Source: Candidatus Yaniella excrementavium
Lineage (GTDB): Bacteria; Actinomycetota; Actinomycetes; Actinomycetales; Micrococcaceae
Direction of reading: 5' to 3'
Assembly: GCA_019115865.1 (NCBI GenBank)
Contig: DXCT01000101.1
Coordinates: forward strand, 107,883-171,882
Length of the DNA: 64,000 nt
Shown one piece after another: positions 63,758-64,000 of the stretch (the first letter of the stretch is position 1; each line of letters starts with the position of its first letter). A program made the position numbers and the translations under genes. The notes below the pieces were generated by a model. The model searched no databases. It saw only the letters and a program-made list of their open reading frames with translations, and was not told the DNA's origin.

Positions 63758-64000
63758 ATGGGTATTGTTGCACGCGCTCGCAGGTTGTGGTTTCTGGTGG
63801 TTGGTCTCGGCGTCGTCATGCTGGGGCTGGTCTTTGCCGGGGCCGCCGTGGCAGATGAACCGGACGAAAATGTTGAGAACTTTCAGTTTTCCAGTTGGGA
63901 CCTGACCTATGATATTGGCCTTGATGACCAGGGCAGGGCGCAGGCGGACGTCACCGAAGAACTGGTGGCCGAGTTTCCGCAGACCGACCAGAATCGCGGT
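63758..64000 (+). CDS. DUF2207-type predicted membrane protein (5' part only)
   Basis: 81 codons are visible before the window ends. A signal peptide (WFLVVGLGVVMLGLVFAGAAVA, cleavage after AVA) is followed by an acidic stretch and then WDLTYDIGLDDQGRAQADVT and EFPQTDQNRG, the opening of the DUF2207 extracytoplasmic domain. Such proteins usually continue with several membrane helices and a cytoplasmic tail; function unknown. Confidence 0.75.
   Translation, partial: MGIVARARRLWFLVVGLGVVMLGLVFAGAAVADEPDENVENFQFSSWDLTYDIGLDDQGRAQADVTEELVAEFPQTDQNRG

Overview
The window looks like chromosomal DNA of a Micrococcales actinobacterium, most likely a Micrococcaceae member of unusually moderate GC (mid-50s percent by eye, as in Enteractinococcus- or Yaniella-like genera). 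The reasons are a NucS/EndoMS mismatch endonuclease gene, a Rho with long disordered insertions, actinobacteria-specific families (DUF2550, DUF3039, DUF2017), GTG/TTG starts, several apparently leaderless genes, and core gene order that follows the Mycobacterium tuberculosis Rv1292-Rv1341 region. No insertion sequence, prophage or CRISPR array was seen.

Layout. 1-3684: a 3'-truncated HrpA helicase gene on the minus strand. 3779-14752: an accessory catabolic island. It has a divergent IclR regulator and an acetyl-CoA-synthetase-like pseudoenzyme on the left. On the right is a tightly overlapping operon for a Liv-type (branched-chain amino acid family) ABC importer with an acyl-CoA synthetase gene embedded between ATPase and permease genes, ending in a PaaK-like protein without a P-loop. 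14819-15502: a small HTH regulator and tRNA-Arg(CCG). 15641-27826: argS-lysA-hom-thrB, rho, prfA-prmC-tsaC-wecA-atpI-like (thrC and rpmE are absent from their usual places). 28157-35719: the complete F1Fo ATP synthase operon atpBEFHAGDC plus a DUF2550 gene. 35803-54299: housekeeping and conserved actinobacterial genes: NagA-like deacetylase, nucS, an AI-2E family permease, a large membrane/secreted protein, a YbbN-like protein, an ABC-2 exporter, DUF3039 plus SF2 helicase, pncA-pncB (NAD salvage), clpS-DUF2017-murI, an MBL hydrolase, rph-rdgB and an exonuclease-BRCT protein.

54330-58374: a decayed/accessory stretch. A deletion scar appears to have removed the 5' halves of a divergent catalase gene and a FUSC-like gene. 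Next come an internally deleted MmcQ/YjbR gene beside an intact one, a macrolide phosphotransferase with an altered catalytic motif, and a cysteine desulfurase. 58407-61869: an arsenic resistance locus (arsR divergent from acr3-arsC-FAD oxidoreductase) in which ArsR and the flavoprotein carry vicinal Cys-Cys pairs. 61959-64000: a cytochrome P450, a small membrane protein, a start-less gene remnant and the beginning of a DUF2207 membrane protein.

The strongest candidate for an undescribed system is the 3.8-14.8 kb island. It pairs a Liv-type importer with one active-looking CoA ligase, plus two ANL-fold proteins lacking the ATP-binding loop, suggesting uptake of an organic acid coupled to CoA activation with non-catalytic ANL partners. 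Functions and boundaries are read by eye; no database searches were possible.
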